A stretch of DNA of 64,000 nucleotides from Maritimibacter alkaliphilus (lineage in GTDB: Bacteria; Pseudomonadota; Alphaproteobacteria; Rhodobacterales; Rhodobacteraceae): contig NZ_JAHVIT010000001.1 in NCBI RefSeq assembly GCF_019801605.1, positions 1,116,001-1,180,000 of the forward strand, given 5' to 3'. A program made the translations under genes and the position numbers. The notes under the pieces are model-generated. The model was not told the DNA's origin. It was given only the letters and a program-made list of their open reading frames with translations, and searched no databases. Each line of letters begins with the position of its first letter. The stretch's first letter is position 1. Of this stretch, positions 11,783 through 22,588 are shown piece by piece.

Positions 11783-12958
11783 ATGACCCCCGGGGCAAGG
11801 ATTGCCGCAGCCGCGGCGCTGCTGGACGAGATCGCCGGGGGTGTCCCGGCGGAGAAGGCACTCACCGGCTGGGCGCGGCGCAGTCGTTTCGCGGGCTCGG
11901 GCGACCGGGCGGCGATCCGGGATCATGTCTTCGACGCTCTGCGCCGCTGGCGCTCGACCGCGGCACTCGGCGGCGGGACCACGGGGCGGGCGCGGATGAT
12001 CGGCCTGCTGCGGAGCCACGGGCAGGACCCGGCGGCGCTCTTCACCGGGGAGGGCCATGCGCCCGCCGCCCTGACCGAGGCCGAGGCCAGTCCCCCGGCA
12101 GACCTGCCCGCAGAGGCGCTGCTGGATCTGCCCGACTGGCTGCTGGCCCCGCTGCGCGAGACGCTGGGCCCGGACTTCGAGAATACGGCCGAGATGCTGC
12201 GTCACCGCGCCCCTGTCTTCCTGCGGGTGAATACGGCGAAAACCGATCCGGATCAGGTGGTTGCAGCGCTCTCTTCAGATGGTATCAGCTGTCGTCCCCA
12301 TGCGCTCTGCGCCACCGCGCTGGAGGTGACCGAGGGCGCCCGGCGGATCGGCCAGAGCCGGGCCTATCTCGACGGGCTGGTGGAGCTGCAGGACGTGGCC
12401 AGCCAGTCGGTCACGGCGGAGCTGCCGCTGGCGGAGGCGGGGCTTGTGCTCGATTATTGCGCGGGCGGCGGCGGCAAGACCCTCGCCATGGCCGCGCGGC
12501 ACCGCGCCCGCTACGTCGCCCATGACGCCCATCCCCAGCGGCTGAAGGACCTGCCGGAACGCGCCCGCCGGGCCGGCGTCTCCGTCGAGATCGCCGACCG
12601 CGCCGCCCTCGGGCGCAGCGCGCCGTTCGATCTCGTGCTGACCGATGTGCCCTGTTCCGGGTCCGGCGCCTGGCGCCGCTCGCCAGAAGGCAAATGGGCG
12701 CTCACACCCGAGGCTCTCCAGACGCTGAACGCCACGCAGGATGCGATCCTCGACGCCGCCGTGCCGCTGGTGGCGCCGCAGGGCGTGCTGGCCTATGCAA
12801 CCTGTTCGCTGCTCCGGGCGGAGAATCGCGACCGGATCGAGGCGTTCCTCGCCCGGCATCCGGACTGGCAGGTGACATATCAACGCCAGTACACGCCCCT
12901 CGATGGGGGCGATGGCTTCTTTGCCGCGCACTTGACCCGCAAGACCGACGCCGCCTAG
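11783..12958 (+). CDS. rsmB: RsmB/NSUN-type rRNA cytosine-C5 methyltransferase
   Basis: Transfers methyl from SAM to C5 of a cytosine, in E. coli C967 of 16S rRNA. It is 391 residues. An NusB-like N-terminal region is followed by the SAM site DYCAGGGGKTLAMAA (from about residue 222). The two catalytic cysteines are in DVPCSGSGAW (about 289) and YATCSLLRAENRD (about 338), the PC and TC motifs of RNA m5C methyltransferases. The start at 11783 has AAGGAA seven bases upstream. An in-frame ATG further upstream adds only Arg-rich sequence. The exact target base is inferred from family. Confidence 0.85.
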   Translation: MTPGARIAAAAALLDEIAGGVPAEKALTGWARRSRFAGSGDRAAIRDHVFDALRRWRSTAALGGGTTGRARMIGLLRSHGQDPAALFTGEGHAPAALTEAEASPPADLPAEALLDLPDWLLAPLRETLGPDFENTAEMLRHRAPVFLRVNTAKTDPDQVVAALSSDGISCRPHALCATALEVTEGARRIGQSRAYLDGLVELQDVASQSVTAELPLAEAGLVLDYCAGGGGKTLAMAARHRARYVAHDAHPQRLKDLPERARRAGVSVEIADRAALGRSAPFDLVLTDVPCSGSGAWRRSPEGKWALTPEALQTLNATQDAILDAAVPLVAPQGVLAYATCSLLRAENRDRIEAFLARHPDWQVTYQRQYTPLDGGDGFFAAHLTRKTDAA

Positions 12959-12993
12959 CCTGACCTGCGCCCCGGGCTGGCGCCGCGCGCGCC

Positions 12994-13008
12994 TTAAGGC
13001 GGTATTAA
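12994..13008. promoter_or_regulatory. CtrA-type box (TTAA-N7-TTAA) before cckA
   Basis: TTAAGGCGGTATTAA is an exact match to the alphaproteobacterial CtrA consensus TTAA-N7-TTAA. It ends 90 bases before the cckA ATG in a short GC-rich spacer where TTAA is rare. CckA is the top kinase of the CtrA phosphorelay, so feedback control is plausible. Binding itself is not shown. Confidence 0.6.
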
Positions 13009-13098
13009 CCCGCCGTGCGGCACTCTCGGGAAGGCGGCCAACCGGCTGCCGATGCAGGCGGGCCCTCCGGGCTCGTGGGGGAGCACCGCGGAGGAGCC

Positions 13099-15909
13099 AT
13101 GACAAAGGACGCGGCGGCGACGGACAGCAGCGGGCGCCCGGCACGGGGCGATCCCTCGGCCGAACCCGTGCGCGCCGGACCTGGAGAGCTGTCGGACGGG
13201 GAGAGCGGTAGAGCGCGACCGGATGCGGCCCAATCAGGCGCACACCGCGGGAACAGGTCGGACAGGCCACCGGGCATGATGGCATCTGCCTCTTCAAAAC
13301 TCTCGCCCGGCGCGGAGGCCACGACTGCGGCAGAGGCCCGCACTGAGGCTGACGCTGCTCCTGAGTCGCCGTCCTCCGATGCGCCCGCGACTGATGCCAG
13401 GGCGGCACGCCAGCGTACGCGCTCTGAGATGCGCGCTCCCGATGGGCCGGAAGCGGCATCCAAGATGACGCTTGCACCCGAACACCTGACAAGCGCCGCC
13501 CCGGATGAGTCTCCCGGAGCGCTGCGCAGGTCCAAGCGGCAAGGGAAGGCCCATGGTGGCGGCCGGACAACCGCGGCGCAGGCCACCGATCCCGGGAGAG
13601 ATGCGGCTGCGATCCTGCCCGGTGAGCCGACGGGAACGGTCGCTCGGCTGGCGCTCGCCCTGATGCCGCAGCGTCGTCTGATCGTGGTCCTCGGGATCGG
13701 AATGCTCGTCACCGGGCTCGTCATGCGGCAGCAGGCCCTGGCGATCGTCCTGATGGGGGCGGGGCTGATCCTGACCTTCTTCGCGCTCTTCGTCACGCTG
13801 GTCGCACAGTTCCACCGGAAGGGCTCCGCCGGGGCGGATGCGGCGATCATGGGCTTCGTGCGCGATGACATCGCCCCCGCCGCCATCGCAGATGCGGAAG
13901 GGCAGATCATCGCCCGGAACGCCTCCTGCGGCACGCTCGCCGCGCCGGAGAAGGCGCGCACCGTGGCGGGGCTGCTGGCCGACAGTTTCGCCAATCCCTC
14001 CGCCGTTCTCTTCCGCCTGCAGGCCCGCGCCGCGCGCGCCGGTACTGCGCGGGAAGACATCGTGACACGTCGCGGGCAGGCGCGGCTCAGCGCGCATCGC
14101 CTGCCGGAAGGGCGGTTCCTCTGGCGGATCGAGGAGTTTGCCACCCACGCCCCCGGCAGCGGGAGCCATGATATCCCCCTGATCACCGTCGGGCGATCAA
14201 ACGCCATTCTCTACATGAACGAGGCGGCCCGGGCGCTGATCGGGCACCGGCCGAAGGCGCTCGATGCGATCTTCCCGGTGCTGCCCGTGGTGCCCGGGGC
14301 GCTGCAGGAGGTCACGGCGGTCGGCGGTTACACCCAGCGGCTCGTGGTCGAGAGCGGCGACAGCCTCGGGCGGCGCGAACTGTTGCTGCTGCCGCCTCCG
14401 GGAGAGGTGGAGCCCCCCGCGACCCGGGGCTGGGATTACTTCGACGAATTGCCAGTAGCATTGCTGCGGCTGGACGCGGAGGGCGCCATCCTGATGACCA
14501 ACCGCCATGCGCAGGAACTGCTCGGTCCGATGTGCGTGGCGGGGGCGGCGCTGTCGGACGTGATGGAGGGGCTCGGGCGCTCGATCTCGGACTGGCTGTC
14601 TGAAGCGGCCGCGGGCCGCCCGCCGCCGCACTCGGAATTCCTGCGCCTGCGGGTGCCGGACCGCGAAACCTATGTTCAGGTGACGCTCAAGCGGATTGTC
14701 GAGGATGGCACTCCGGCGCTGATCGCCGTGCTCAGCGACGCGACGGAGCTGAAGACGCTGGAGGCCCAGTTCGTCCAGAGCCAGAAGATGCAGGCCATCG
14801 GCCAGCTGGCCGGCGGGGTGGCCCATGATTTCAACAACCTGCTGACCGCGATCTCGGGCCATTGCGACCTGCTGCTGCTGCGCCATGATCCCGGCGATCC
14901 CGACTACGGCGACCTCGTCCAGATCAACCAGAATGCCAATCGCGCGGCGGCGCTCGTGGGGCAGCTGCTGGCCTTCTCCCGCAAGCAGACCCTGCGGCCC
15001 GAAAAGCTCGATCTGCGAGACACGTTGGCAGAGTTGACGCATCTCCTGAACCGCCTCGTCGGCGAGAAGATCACCCTCAGTCTCAGCCATGATCCCGTGC
15101 TGCGGCCGATCCGGGCCGACAAGCGGCAGTTGGAACAGGTGCTGATGAACCTCGTGGTCAACGCGCGCGACGCGATGCCGGAGGGCGGCGAGATTCGCAT
15201 CGTGACCGAGAGCCTCCGCCTGCGCGCGCCGCTACAGCGCGACAGGGCGACGGTGACGCCGGGGGAATATGTCAGCGTCAAGGTGATGGATTCCGGCCAG
15301 GGCATCCCGGCGGACAAGCTCGGCAAGGTGTTCGAACCCTTCTACACTACGAAGCGGGTGGGCGAGGGGACCGGGCTCGGCCTTTCGACTGCCTATGGCA
15401 TCATCAAGCAGACCGGTGGCTTCATCTTCGCCGACAGCACACCGGGCGAGGGGAGCTGTTTCACGCTTCTCTTTCCGGTCTATGTGCCCCCGGTGGAGCC
15501 GGTGGCCCCCGCCGAGGACAGCCGCCAGGCGAGCGGCCCGCGGACCTATGGTGTCGTGCTTCTGGTGGAGGACGAGGCGCCGGTGCGCGCCTTCGCCTCC
15601 AGGGCCCTACGCCTCAGGGGGTATACCGTGCTCGAGGCCGAAAGCGCGGAGGATGCACTGCGGACGCTTGAGGACCAGAAACTGCAGGTCGATCTTTTCG
15701 TCACCGACGTGGTCATGCCCGGCATGGACGGGCCGACTTGGGTCCGCGAGGCCCGCAAGATCCGGCCAGATGTGCGCGTCGTCTTCGTCTCGGGCTACGC
15801 TGAGGAAACCTTCAGCGGCACGGGGGACGCCTTCCCGAACTCCGTCTTCCTGCCCAAACCCTTCTCGCTGGCGGAACTGACGGAGACCGTGCAGCGTCAG
15901 CTTCATTGA
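13099..15909 (+). CDS. cckA: CckA hybrid histidine kinase
   Basis: Source of phosphate for the ChpT-CtrA relay that controls cell cycle, motility or gene transfer in alphaproteobacteria. It is 936 residues. Residues 1-185 are low complexity (Ala, Arg, Ser, Pro, Glu). Two membrane helices follow at about 192-236, PAS-like regions at about 250-560, and the HisKA motif [11 protein letters not shown] with H576 in the CckA-specific context [11 protein letters not shown]. HATPase_c motifs ([21 protein letters not shown]) come next, and a C-terminal receiver has its aspartate in [11 protein letters not shown] near residue 870. The start at 13099 has GGAGGAG directly upstream. The long disordered N-terminus exceeds what I expect for CckA. 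The recA-alaS neighbourhood fits Rhodobacterales. Confidence 0.9.
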   Translation: MTKDAAATDSSGRPARGDPSAEPVRAGPGELSDGESGRARPDAAQSGAHRGNRSDRPPGMMASASSKLSPGAEATTAAEARTEADAAPESPSSDAPATDARAARQRTRSEMRAPDGPEAASKMTLAPEHLTSAAPDESPGALRRSKRQGKAHGGGRTTAAQATDPGRDAAAILPGEPTGTVARLALALMPQRRLIVVLGIGMLVTGLVMRQQALAIVLMGAGLILTFFALFVTLVAQFHRKGSAGADAAIMGFVRDDIAPAAIADAEGQIIARNASCGTLAAPEKARTVAGLLADSFANPSAVLFRLQARAARAGTAREDIVTRRGQARLSAHRLPEGRFLWRIEEFATHAPGSGSHDIPLITVGRSNAILYMNEAARALIGHRPKALDAIFPVLPVVPGALQEVTAVGGYTQRLVVESGDSLGRRELLLLPPPGEVEPPATRGWDYFDELPVALLRLDAEGAILMTNRHAQELLGPMCVAGAALSDVMEGLGRSISDWLSEAAAGRPPPHSEFLRLRVPDRETYVQVTLKRIVEDGTPALIAVLSDATELKTLEAQFVQSQKMQAIGQLAGGVAHDFNNLLTAISGHCDLLLLRHDPGDPDYGDLVQINQNANRAAALVGQLLAFSRKQTLRPEKLDLRDTLAELTHLLNRLVGEKITLSLSHDPVLRPIRADKRQLEQVLMNLVVNARDAMPEGGEIRIVTESLRLRAPLQRDRATVTPGEYVSVKVMDSGQGIPADKLGKVFEPFYTTKRVGEGTGLGLSTAYGIIKQTGGFIFADSTPGEGSCFTLLFPVYVPPVEPVAPAEDSRQASGPRTYGVVLLVEDEAPVRAFASRALRLRGYTVLEAESAEDALRTLEDQKLQVDLFVTDVVMPGMDGPTWVREARKIRPDVRVVFVSGYAEETFSGTGDAFPNSVFLPKPFSLAELTETVQRQLH

Positions 15910-16192
15910 GGGGGACCGGGTCTGTTTCCTGAGAACGAGGCCAGCCTCAGGGACCGCGGCCAAGGGGGGCGCTCATGTGGCGCCCGGATTGGGCCCAAGA
16001 TCTCCTTGCGACGCGCGGCCGCGGATCACATCTGGGCCGCCGCGCTTCAGGCCCTCGTTCCTGTTCAGCCTCCCGCGCCGGTTCAGAGCCATGCCTCCGC
16101 CATGTCCGTAGAGGCTCATCCCTCCACGGCATCCCGATCAATCACACGCCGCGGGTGCTGCCATCGCCGGCATAAAGCTCGCCGATCAAGTC

Positions 16193-16786
16193 TCAGCCCA
16201 GGCTCTCCCACAGCGTGAACTCCTCGGCGCATTTCCGACGCAGCTTTTCCTCGACCGCGGGCGAGAGCGTGAGCGGCATCGACGGCGACACGTTCTCCCG
16301 CGGGAGGTCCAGCGTCAGACCCAACCGGGTTTCGAGAAACCCGAGGATCGCCGGCTGGTCCTCGTAACGGAACAGGTGATCGACCCGCGTACCGTTCGGC
16401 TGTGGCTCGAGGAACTTGGCCTGGCTGCCCACATTGGCGAAACCGGGACGTTTCCCCTGACAGTAGGCCAGCACGAAGTCGTCGAAACTGATGCCATGAG
16501 TGGCATTGGGTTTGCCCTCCATGAAGGGCCGCCGCCGATAGCGATACCAGGAGCCGAGCCAGGACACCGGTTCCCGCATCACGGCCATGGTTTCGATTCC
16601 CGGATCGACGAATTTCTCCAGCATGGGACGGAAGAAGCGGTTGTAGCGGTAGACCGGCGCATGTTTCAGCTCCGGTGGTTCCTTCACAAGGATATCCGCA
16701 TGGGGCCCAAGGAAACTTTCCATGGCCGTCGTCCCTGTCTTGGGAACCGAGAGGATCACCAGCTTAGCCTTTGAAAAGACGAGCAT
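16193..16786 (-). CDS. Sulfotransferase-family protein
   Basis: A 197-residue P-loop protein. The 5'-phosphosulfate loop VPKTGTT (residues 14-20) and the 3'-phosphate-binding VMREPVSWLGSWYRYR segment mark it as a PAPS-dependent sulfotransferase-fold protein. The acceptor is unknown. Polysaccharide or lipid sulfation are the usual roles, and no glycosyltransferase or capsule genes are nearby. It is divergent from recA, and its upstream region carries the recA SOS box and a near CtrA-type box. Confidence 0.8.
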   Translation of the reverse strand: MLVFSKAKLVILSVPKTGTTAMESFLGPHADILVKEPPELKHAPVYRYNRFFRPMLEKFVDPGIETMAVMREPVSWLGSWYRYRRRPFMEGKPNATHGISFDDFVLAYCQGKRPGFANVGSQAKFLEPQPNGTRVDHLFRYEDQPAILGFLETRLGLTLDLPRENVSPSMPLTLSPAVEEKLRRKCAEEFTLWESLG

Positions 16787-16826
16787 AAACCTGCGTTCCT
16801 CCCTAGTTCGCCAATGACGTCCGGCG

Positions 16827-16841
16827 TAAACTACTCCTTAA
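16827..16841. promoter_or_regulatory. Near-consensus CtrA-type box (TAAA-N7-TTAA)
   Basis: TAAACTACTCCTTAA differs from TTAA-N7-TTAA at one position and sits 41 bases upstream of the sulfotransferase start. It is followed by CC, as in the TTAACC half-sites seen elsewhere here. A chance match is quite possible. Confidence 0.3.
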
Positions 16842-16885
16842 CCGTTCTGCGAAAAAGTGGGGAATGTGAGGAATTTAGTTGAAAT

Positions 16886-16900
16886 GTTCTCTGTTTGGTC
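16886..16900. promoter_or_regulatory. Possible second SOS half-box (GTTC-N7-GGTC)
   Basis: Matches the alternative alphaproteobacterial LexA motif GTTC-N7-GTTC with one mismatch. It lies 12 bases before the perfect box at 16913, toward the sulfotransferase. Confidence 0.3.
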
Positions 16901-16912
16901 TCATGTTGCGCA

Positions 16913-16927
16913 GAACAAGAGGCGAAC
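16913..16927. promoter_or_regulatory. SOS (LexA) box before recA
   Basis: GAACAAGAGGCGAAC is an exact GAAC-N7-GAAC, the direct-repeat LexA site described for alphaproteobacteria. It ends 50 bases before the recA ATG. DNA damage induction of recA is therefore expected. Confidence 0.85.
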
Positions 16928-16977
16928 ATTGGCAGTGATTGCCGCCCCGCACGGGGTGTGAAATAAGGGGGCCAAGA

Positions 16978-18048
<1,071 letters not shown>

Positions 18049-18074
18049 TCGAGGCTGAACGTCGATATTGAAGA

Positions 18075-18100
18075 GGCCGGGCCGGGTGCCCGGCCTTTTT
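18075..18100 (+). terminator. Rho-independent terminator of recA
   Basis: Stem GGCCGGGC/GCCCGGCC with a 5-base loop, followed directly by five T residues, 27 bases after the recA stop. Confidence 0.9.
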
Positions 18101-18401
18101 CGTTTCGGCGAGCGTGTCGGTTGGCTTTCGGGTGCCTAGCGGGCCGGCCCACCGGGCACGCGGGCGGAACAGCGCGGGCGCACGCTCCGGGGGCGGACGC
18201 TGGAGCGCCGGGTCGGGCGCACGCTCCTTGGGTCCGGCCCCGAGTATCACCGGGCGGACCCGCGTCACCCGACGCTCCCCACCGCGCCCCCGATGGGAGG
18301 TGCCTTTTTCGTGGGCAGACCCGGCTTGCGGTGGACAGCGCCCCTTCGCGCGGATACATCGTCAAAACCGCCGCAGACCCACGAGGGAAAGAGCCGCCAC
18401 G
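18101..18401. other. recA-alaS spacer with a 14-bp direct repeat
   Basis: Very GC-rich, without a credible gene. The 14-mer CGGGCGCACGCTCC occurs at 18175-18188 and again at 18214-18227. The alaS promoter probably lies nearer its start, around 18300-18390. No T-box or riboswitch-like structure was recognised. Confidence 0.4.
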
Positions 18402-21062
18402 ATGCAGACGCTGAACGATATCCGCTCCAGCTTCCTCAGCTATTTCAAGCGACAGGGCCACGAGATCGTGCCCTCGAGCCCGCTGGTTCCCCGCAACGAT
18501 CCGACCCTGATGTTCGCCAACTCGGGCATGGTCCAGTTCAAGAACCTCTTCACGGGCGTCGAGCACCGCGACTACCAGCGTGCCACCACCGCGCAGAAAT
18601 GCGTCCGCGCCGGCGGCAAGCACAATGACCTCGACAATGTCGGCTATACCGCGCGGCACCATACCTTCTTTGAAATGATGGGGAATTTCTCCTTCGGCGA
18701 CTATTTCAAGGAACAGGCGATCCCCTTCGCCTGGGAGATGGTGACGAAGGAGCTTGGCATCAACAAGGACAAGCTGCTGGTCACGGTCTACCACACCGAT
18801 GACGAGGCGGCGGACCTGTGGAAGAAGGTGGCGGGCCTGCCGGATGAGCGGATCATCCGCATCGCCACCAACGACAACTTCTGGATGATGGGCCCGACCG
18901 GCCCCTGCGGGCCGTGCTCCGAGATCTTCTACGACCACGGCGAGAAGTACTGGGGCGGCCCTCCGGGAACCCCGGAAGAGGACGGCGACCGCTTCGTCGA
19001 GATCTGGAACCTCGTTTTCATGCAGTACGAGCAGTTCGAGGACGGCACCCGGCGCGAGCTGGAAGCCCAGTCCATCGACACCGGCATGGGGATCGAGCGT
19101 GTCGCGGCGCTGCTGCAGGGCACCAATGACAACTACGCAACCGACCTGATCCGCTCGCTGATCGAGGCCTCGGCCGATGCGACCTCGACCGATCCGGACG
19201 GCGCGGGCAAGACCCACCACCGGGTGATCGCGGACCACCTGCGCTCGACCTCCTTCCTGCTGGCCGATGGCGTCATGCCCTCGAACGACGGCCGTGGCTA
19301 CGTGCTGCGCCGGATCATGCGCCGCGCCATGCGCCACGCGCACCTGCTGGGCGCCAAGGATCCGCTGATGTACCGGCTGGTGCCGGAACTGGTGAAGCAG
19401 ATGGGCGACGCCTATCCCGAACTGCGCCAGGCACAACCGCTGATCGAGGAGACGCTGAAGCTGGAGGAAACCCGCTTCCGCCAGACCCTCGACCGGGGCC
19501 TCAAGCTGCTGGACGAGGAACTGACCGGGCTGGAAGAGGGCGCGGCCCTGCCCGGTGCCGCGGCCTTCAAGCTCTACGATACCTACGGCTTCCCCCTCGA
19601 CCTGACGCAGGACGCGCTGCGCGAACAGGGCCGCACCGTGGACACCGACGGCTTTGACGCGGCCATGGCCGAGCAGAAAGCCAAGGCCCGCGCGGCCTGG
19701 TCCGGCTCCGGCGAGGCGGCGGATGCGACGATCTGGTTCGACATCGCCGACAAGCACGGCGCGACCGACTTCCTCGGCTATGACACCGAGAAGGCGGAGG
19801 GCGTGGTGCTGGCGGTGGTCAAGGACGGCGCCACCGCCGAGGCGGCGACCGTGGGCGACAGTGTGCAGATCGTTCTGAACCAGACGCCCTTCTACGGTGA
19901 ATCCGGTGGCCAGGTCGGCGACAGCGGCACGCTGGAAACCGAAGAGGCCAAGGTGACGATCACCGACACCAAGAAGGTGAACGGCGTCTTCATCCACTTC
20001 GGCGACGTGACCGAGGGCACGGTGAAGCCCGGCCAGGCGGCGATCCTCGAGGTCGACCACAGCCGTCGCGGCATGATCCGCGCCAACCACTCGGCCACCC
20101 ACCTGCTGCACGAGGCCCTGCGCGAGGCGCTTGGCGACCACGTGGCGCAGCGTGGCTCGCTCAACGCGCCCGACCGTCTGCGCTTCGACTTCTCCCACAG
20201 CGCCGCGCTGTCGGCCGAGGAGATCGCGCAGGTCGAACGGGACGTGAACGCCTATATCCGGCAGAACACGCCGGTCGAGACCCGGATCATGACGCCCGAT
20301 GACGCCCGCGCCATGGGCGCTCAGGCACTCTTCGGCGAGAAGTACGGCGACGAGGTCCGCGTGGTCTCCATGGGCCGCGCCGACACCGGCAAGGGGCCGG
20401 ACGGCAAGACCTATTCGATCGAGCTCTGCGGCGGCACCCATGTGACCCGCACCGGCGATATCGGCGCATTTGCCCTGACGGGTGAGACCGCGTCCTCCGC
20501 TGGCGTGCGCCGGATCGAGGCGCTGACCGGCGCCGCGGCCATGGCGGAACTGCGCGGCCGTGACCAGTCGCTGAGCGAGATCGAGGGCCTGCTGAAGACC
20601 GGCCGCGACGAGGTCGTGGCCCGGGTCAGGGCGCTGCTCGACGAACGCAAGGCACTCTCCAACGAGGTGGCGCAGCTGCGCCGGGATCTCGCCATGTCGG
20701 GCGGGGCCGGGCAGGGCGGCGGCACCGAGGCCAAGGAGATCGGCGGCGTGAAGTTCCTCGCGCAGGTGCTGACCGGTGTGTCGGGCAAGGACCTGCCGCC
20801 GCTGATCGACGAGCACAAGTCGCGGCTGGAAAGCGGCGCGGTGCTGCTCATCGCGGATACCGGCGGCAAGGTCGCCGTGGCGGCGGGCGTGACGGCGGAC
20901 ATGACCGACAAGGTCTCGGCGGTGGACCTCGTCCGCGCAGCGGTGGCCGAGCTTGGCGGCAAGGGCGGCGGTGGCCGGCCCGACATGGCGCAGGGCGGCG
21001 GTCAGGATGCGACCAAGGCGGATGCCGCGATCAAGGCGGCGGAAGCCGTGATCGGGGGCTGA
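18402..21062 (+). CDS. alaS: Alanyl-tRNA synthetase
   Basis: Charges tRNA-Ala. It is 886 residues, typical. The class II catalytic core begins [20 protein letters not shown] and includes the motif 2 region with [18 protein letters not shown]. The editing domain shows [13 protein letters not shown] and, further on, [13 protein letters not shown], the zinc ligands for Ser/Gly-tRNA hydrolysis. A C-Ala domain follows. The start was placed at the MQTL methionine, where family alignment begins. The stop is one base from the next start. Confidence 0.98.
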   Translation: MQTLNDIRSSFLSYFKRQGHEIVPSSPLVPRNDPTLMFANSGMVQFKNLFTGVEHRDYQRATTAQKCVRAGGKHNDLDNVGYTARHHTFFEMMGNFSFGDYFKEQAIPFAWEMVTKELGINKDKLLVTVYHTDDEAADLWKKVAGLPDERIIRIATNDNFWMMGPTGPCGPCSEIFYDHGEKYWGGPPGTPEEDGDRFVEIWNLVFMQYEQFEDGTRRELEAQSIDTGMGIERVAALLQGTNDNYATDLIRSLIEASADATSTDPDGAGKTHHRVIADHLRSTSFLLADGVMPSNDGRGYVLRRIMRRAMRHAHLLGAKDPLMYRLVPELVKQMGDAYPELRQAQPLIEETLKLEETRFRQTLDRGLKLLDEELTGLEEGAALPGAAAFKLYDTYGFPLDLTQDALREQGRTVDTDGFDAAMAEQKAKARAAWSGSGEAADATIWFDIADKHGATDFLGYDTEKAEGVVLAVVKDGATAEAATVGDSVQIVLNQTPFYGESGGQVGDSGTLETEEAKVTITDTKKVNGVFIHFGDVTEGTVKPGQAAILEVDHSRRGMIRANHSATHLLHEALREALGDHVAQRGSLNAPDRLRFDFSHSAALSAEEIAQVERDVNAYIRQNTPVETRIMTPDDARAMGAQALFGEKYGDEVRVVSMGRADTGKGPDGKTYSIELCGGTHVTRTGDIGAFALTGETASSAGVRRIEALTGAAAMAELRGRDQSLSEIEGLLKTGRDEVVARVRALLDERKALSNEVAQLRRDLAMSGGAGQGGGTEAKEIGGVKFLAQVLTGVSGKDLPPLIDEHKSRLESGAVLLIADTGGKVAVAAGVTADMTDKVSAVDLVRAAVAELGGKGGGGRPDMAQGGGQDATKADAAIKAAEAVIGG

Positions 21063-21063
21063 G

Positions 21064-21651
21064 ATGGCGGCGCTCTGGATTTCGCAGGTCACTGTCACGG
21101 ATGCGGACCGCTATGCCGAGTACGGCAAGCGCGCGGTTCCCGTGATCGAGGCGCATGGCGGGCGGTTCATCGCCCGGCGCGCGCCCTTCACCCAGCTCGA
21201 AGGGCTGGAGCGACCGGCCCATACGATCGTGGTCTTCCCCTCGCTCGATGCGGCGGTGGCCTGCTATCGTTCGCCCGCGTACCAGGAAGCTGTCGCCTTC
21301 GCCGAGGGCGCGTCCGAGCGGGACCTCTGTATCGTGGAGAGCGAAGAGCATCCGCTGGACCAGCCCGCGGCGCTCTGGATCGGCCATGTGAAGGTCACCG
21401 ACGAGGAGGCCTATGGCAAATACGCCGTGAAAGCCGGCCCCGCGATCGCGGCCCATGACGGCCAGTTCCTCGCCCGCGCCGGTGGCTACGTCCAGCTCGA
21501 AGGCAACGACCGGCCGCGCAACGTCGTGGCGCTGTTCCCTACCCGCGCGCGCGCGGTGGAGTGCTATCACTCCGAGGCCTACCAGGCCGGTCTGGAACAC
21601 GCCCGGGGCGCGTCGGAACGCGACCTTTTGGTGGTCGAGATCAACGGCTGA
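21064..21651 (+). CDS. Tandem double-DUF1330 protein
   Basis: A 195-residue protein made of two similar halves (about 1-95 and 100-195). Each has the pattern ALWI-x-V-x-VTD...Y-x-KYA/R...I-x-AH-GG-F-AR...QLEG-x-RP...VV-x-FP...CY-SxAYQ...GASERDL-V. Each half is one DUF1330 ferredoxin-like (dimeric alpha-beta barrel) domain; most members have one. A fused pseudo-dimer is implied. Function of the family is unknown. It starts one base after the alaS stop, so it is surely co-transcribed, though a link to tRNA charging is not evident. Confidence 0.8.
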   Translation: MAALWISQVTVTDADRYAEYGKRAVPVIEAHGGRFIARRAPFTQLEGLERPAHTIVVFPSLDAAVACYRSPAYQEAVAFAEGASERDLCIVESEEHPLDQPAALWIGHVKVTDEEAYGKYAVKAGPAIAAHDGQFLARAGGYVQLEGNDRPRNVVALFPTRARAVECYHSEAYQAGLEHARGASERDLLVVEING

Positions 21652-21687
21652 TCCGGGTCACGGACCTCGTCAGAGACATGAGAGCGC

Positions 21688-21718
21688 CGCCGCAAGTCCT
21701 TGCGGCGCCGCATTTTTT
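21688..21718 (+). terminator. Terminator after the alaS operon
   Basis: Stem of 9 pairs (CGCCGCAAG/CTTGCGGCG) with a two-base loop, then a short GC stretch and a run of six T. Confidence 0.7.
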
Positions 21719-21933
21719 GTATCTGATCGGCCGGGACAGGCCCTGTGCGACGGTGATGAGCTGGCCCCGCCAGTCTTGCCTTCGGTGATCCTGTCCGTCC
21801 GGATGACACGATCCGTCATTCTTTGAAGGCCAATCACTGGCAGACTTCGCCGGCCGTCCTCCATCACTCATCCAATGTCCCGCTGCCTGCGTACCCCGTC
21901 AAACCCCGACGCTGTTCCTGACGGAGACTGACC

Positions 21934-22524
21934 ATGGCCCTCACCCGATCCCCTGTCCGCCGCGATCTGCCCGCCCTTGCCGCCGCGCTCCTGCTGGGCG
22001 CCGCCACGGTGCCCACCGCGGCCACGGCCGGCCCCTATGACGCGCTGGAGCAGCCCGGTGCGCAGGCCATCATGCGCCATGCCCGGGCGCCCGGGACCGG
22101 TGACCCCGCGGGCTTCACGCTCGGAGACTGCAGCACGCAGCGGAACCTCGATGGCACCGGACGGGCTCAGGCCCGGGCCACGGGCGCGGCGCTCGAGGCC
22201 GCTGGCATCCGCTTCGACCACGTCTATGCGAGCGCGTGGTGCCGGGCCACGGAAACCGCCGAGCTGATGAACCTCGGCCCGGTGGCCAATCTCCCGCTGA
22301 TCGACAGCTTCTGGAACGAACGCGCGGAGGGGGACTCGCGGACCCGGGCCCTGATCGAGGAGATCGGCAGCTGGCCCGAGGGCTCGCGCTCTCTCATGGT
22401 GACCCATCAGGTGAATATCACCGCGCTGACCGATGTCTTCCCGGCCTCCGGCGAGATCGTCGTCTTCCGGGTGACAAAGGGCGGAATGGTCGAGGTGCTT
22501 GACCGGATCGAGCCGCAGGGCTGA
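21934..22524 (+). CDS. Exported histidine phosphatase family protein
   Basis: A 196-residue protein with a signal peptide (about residues 1-32, ending ATA-G). The phosphoglycerate-mutase-like catalytic motif is modified to MRHARAPG with R48-H49. The second arginine sits in SAWCRATETAE (R104) and the second histidine in MVTHQVN (H158). Periplasmic phosphomonoesterase activity is expected and the substrate is unknown. Expression probably ends at the shared terminator at 22543. Confidence 0.8.
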   Translation: MALTRSPVRRDLPALAAALLLGAATVPTAATAGPYDALEQPGAQAIMRHARAPGTGDPAGFTLGDCSTQRNLDGTGRAQARATGAALEAAGIRFDHVYASAWCRATETAELMNLGPVANLPLIDSFWNERAEGDSRTRALIEEIGSWPEGSRSLMVTHQVNITALTDVFPASGEIVVFRVTKGGMVEVLDRIEPQG

Positions 22525-22542
22525 AGCCTTTTCACAACGAAA

Positions 22543-22567
22543 AAGGCCGGGCGCTATGCCCGGCCTT
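22543..22567. terminator. Bidirectional terminator between phosphatase gene and typA
   Basis: Perfect 10-base arms AAGGCCGGGC and GCCCGGCCTT with a 5-base loop. The A-run before and T-run after serve both converging genes. Confidence 0.88.
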
Positions 22568-22588
22568 TCCAATCTCATACCCCGGAAA

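Noticed and set aside
11590-12525. Alternative frame across the start of rsmB
   Set aside because: No family motifs. The other frame carries the SAM, PC and TC motifs of the methyltransferase.
18101-18401. T-box or other riboswitch before alaS
   Set aside because: No conserved T-box sequence or specifier-loop arrangement seen; T-boxes are rare in this class.
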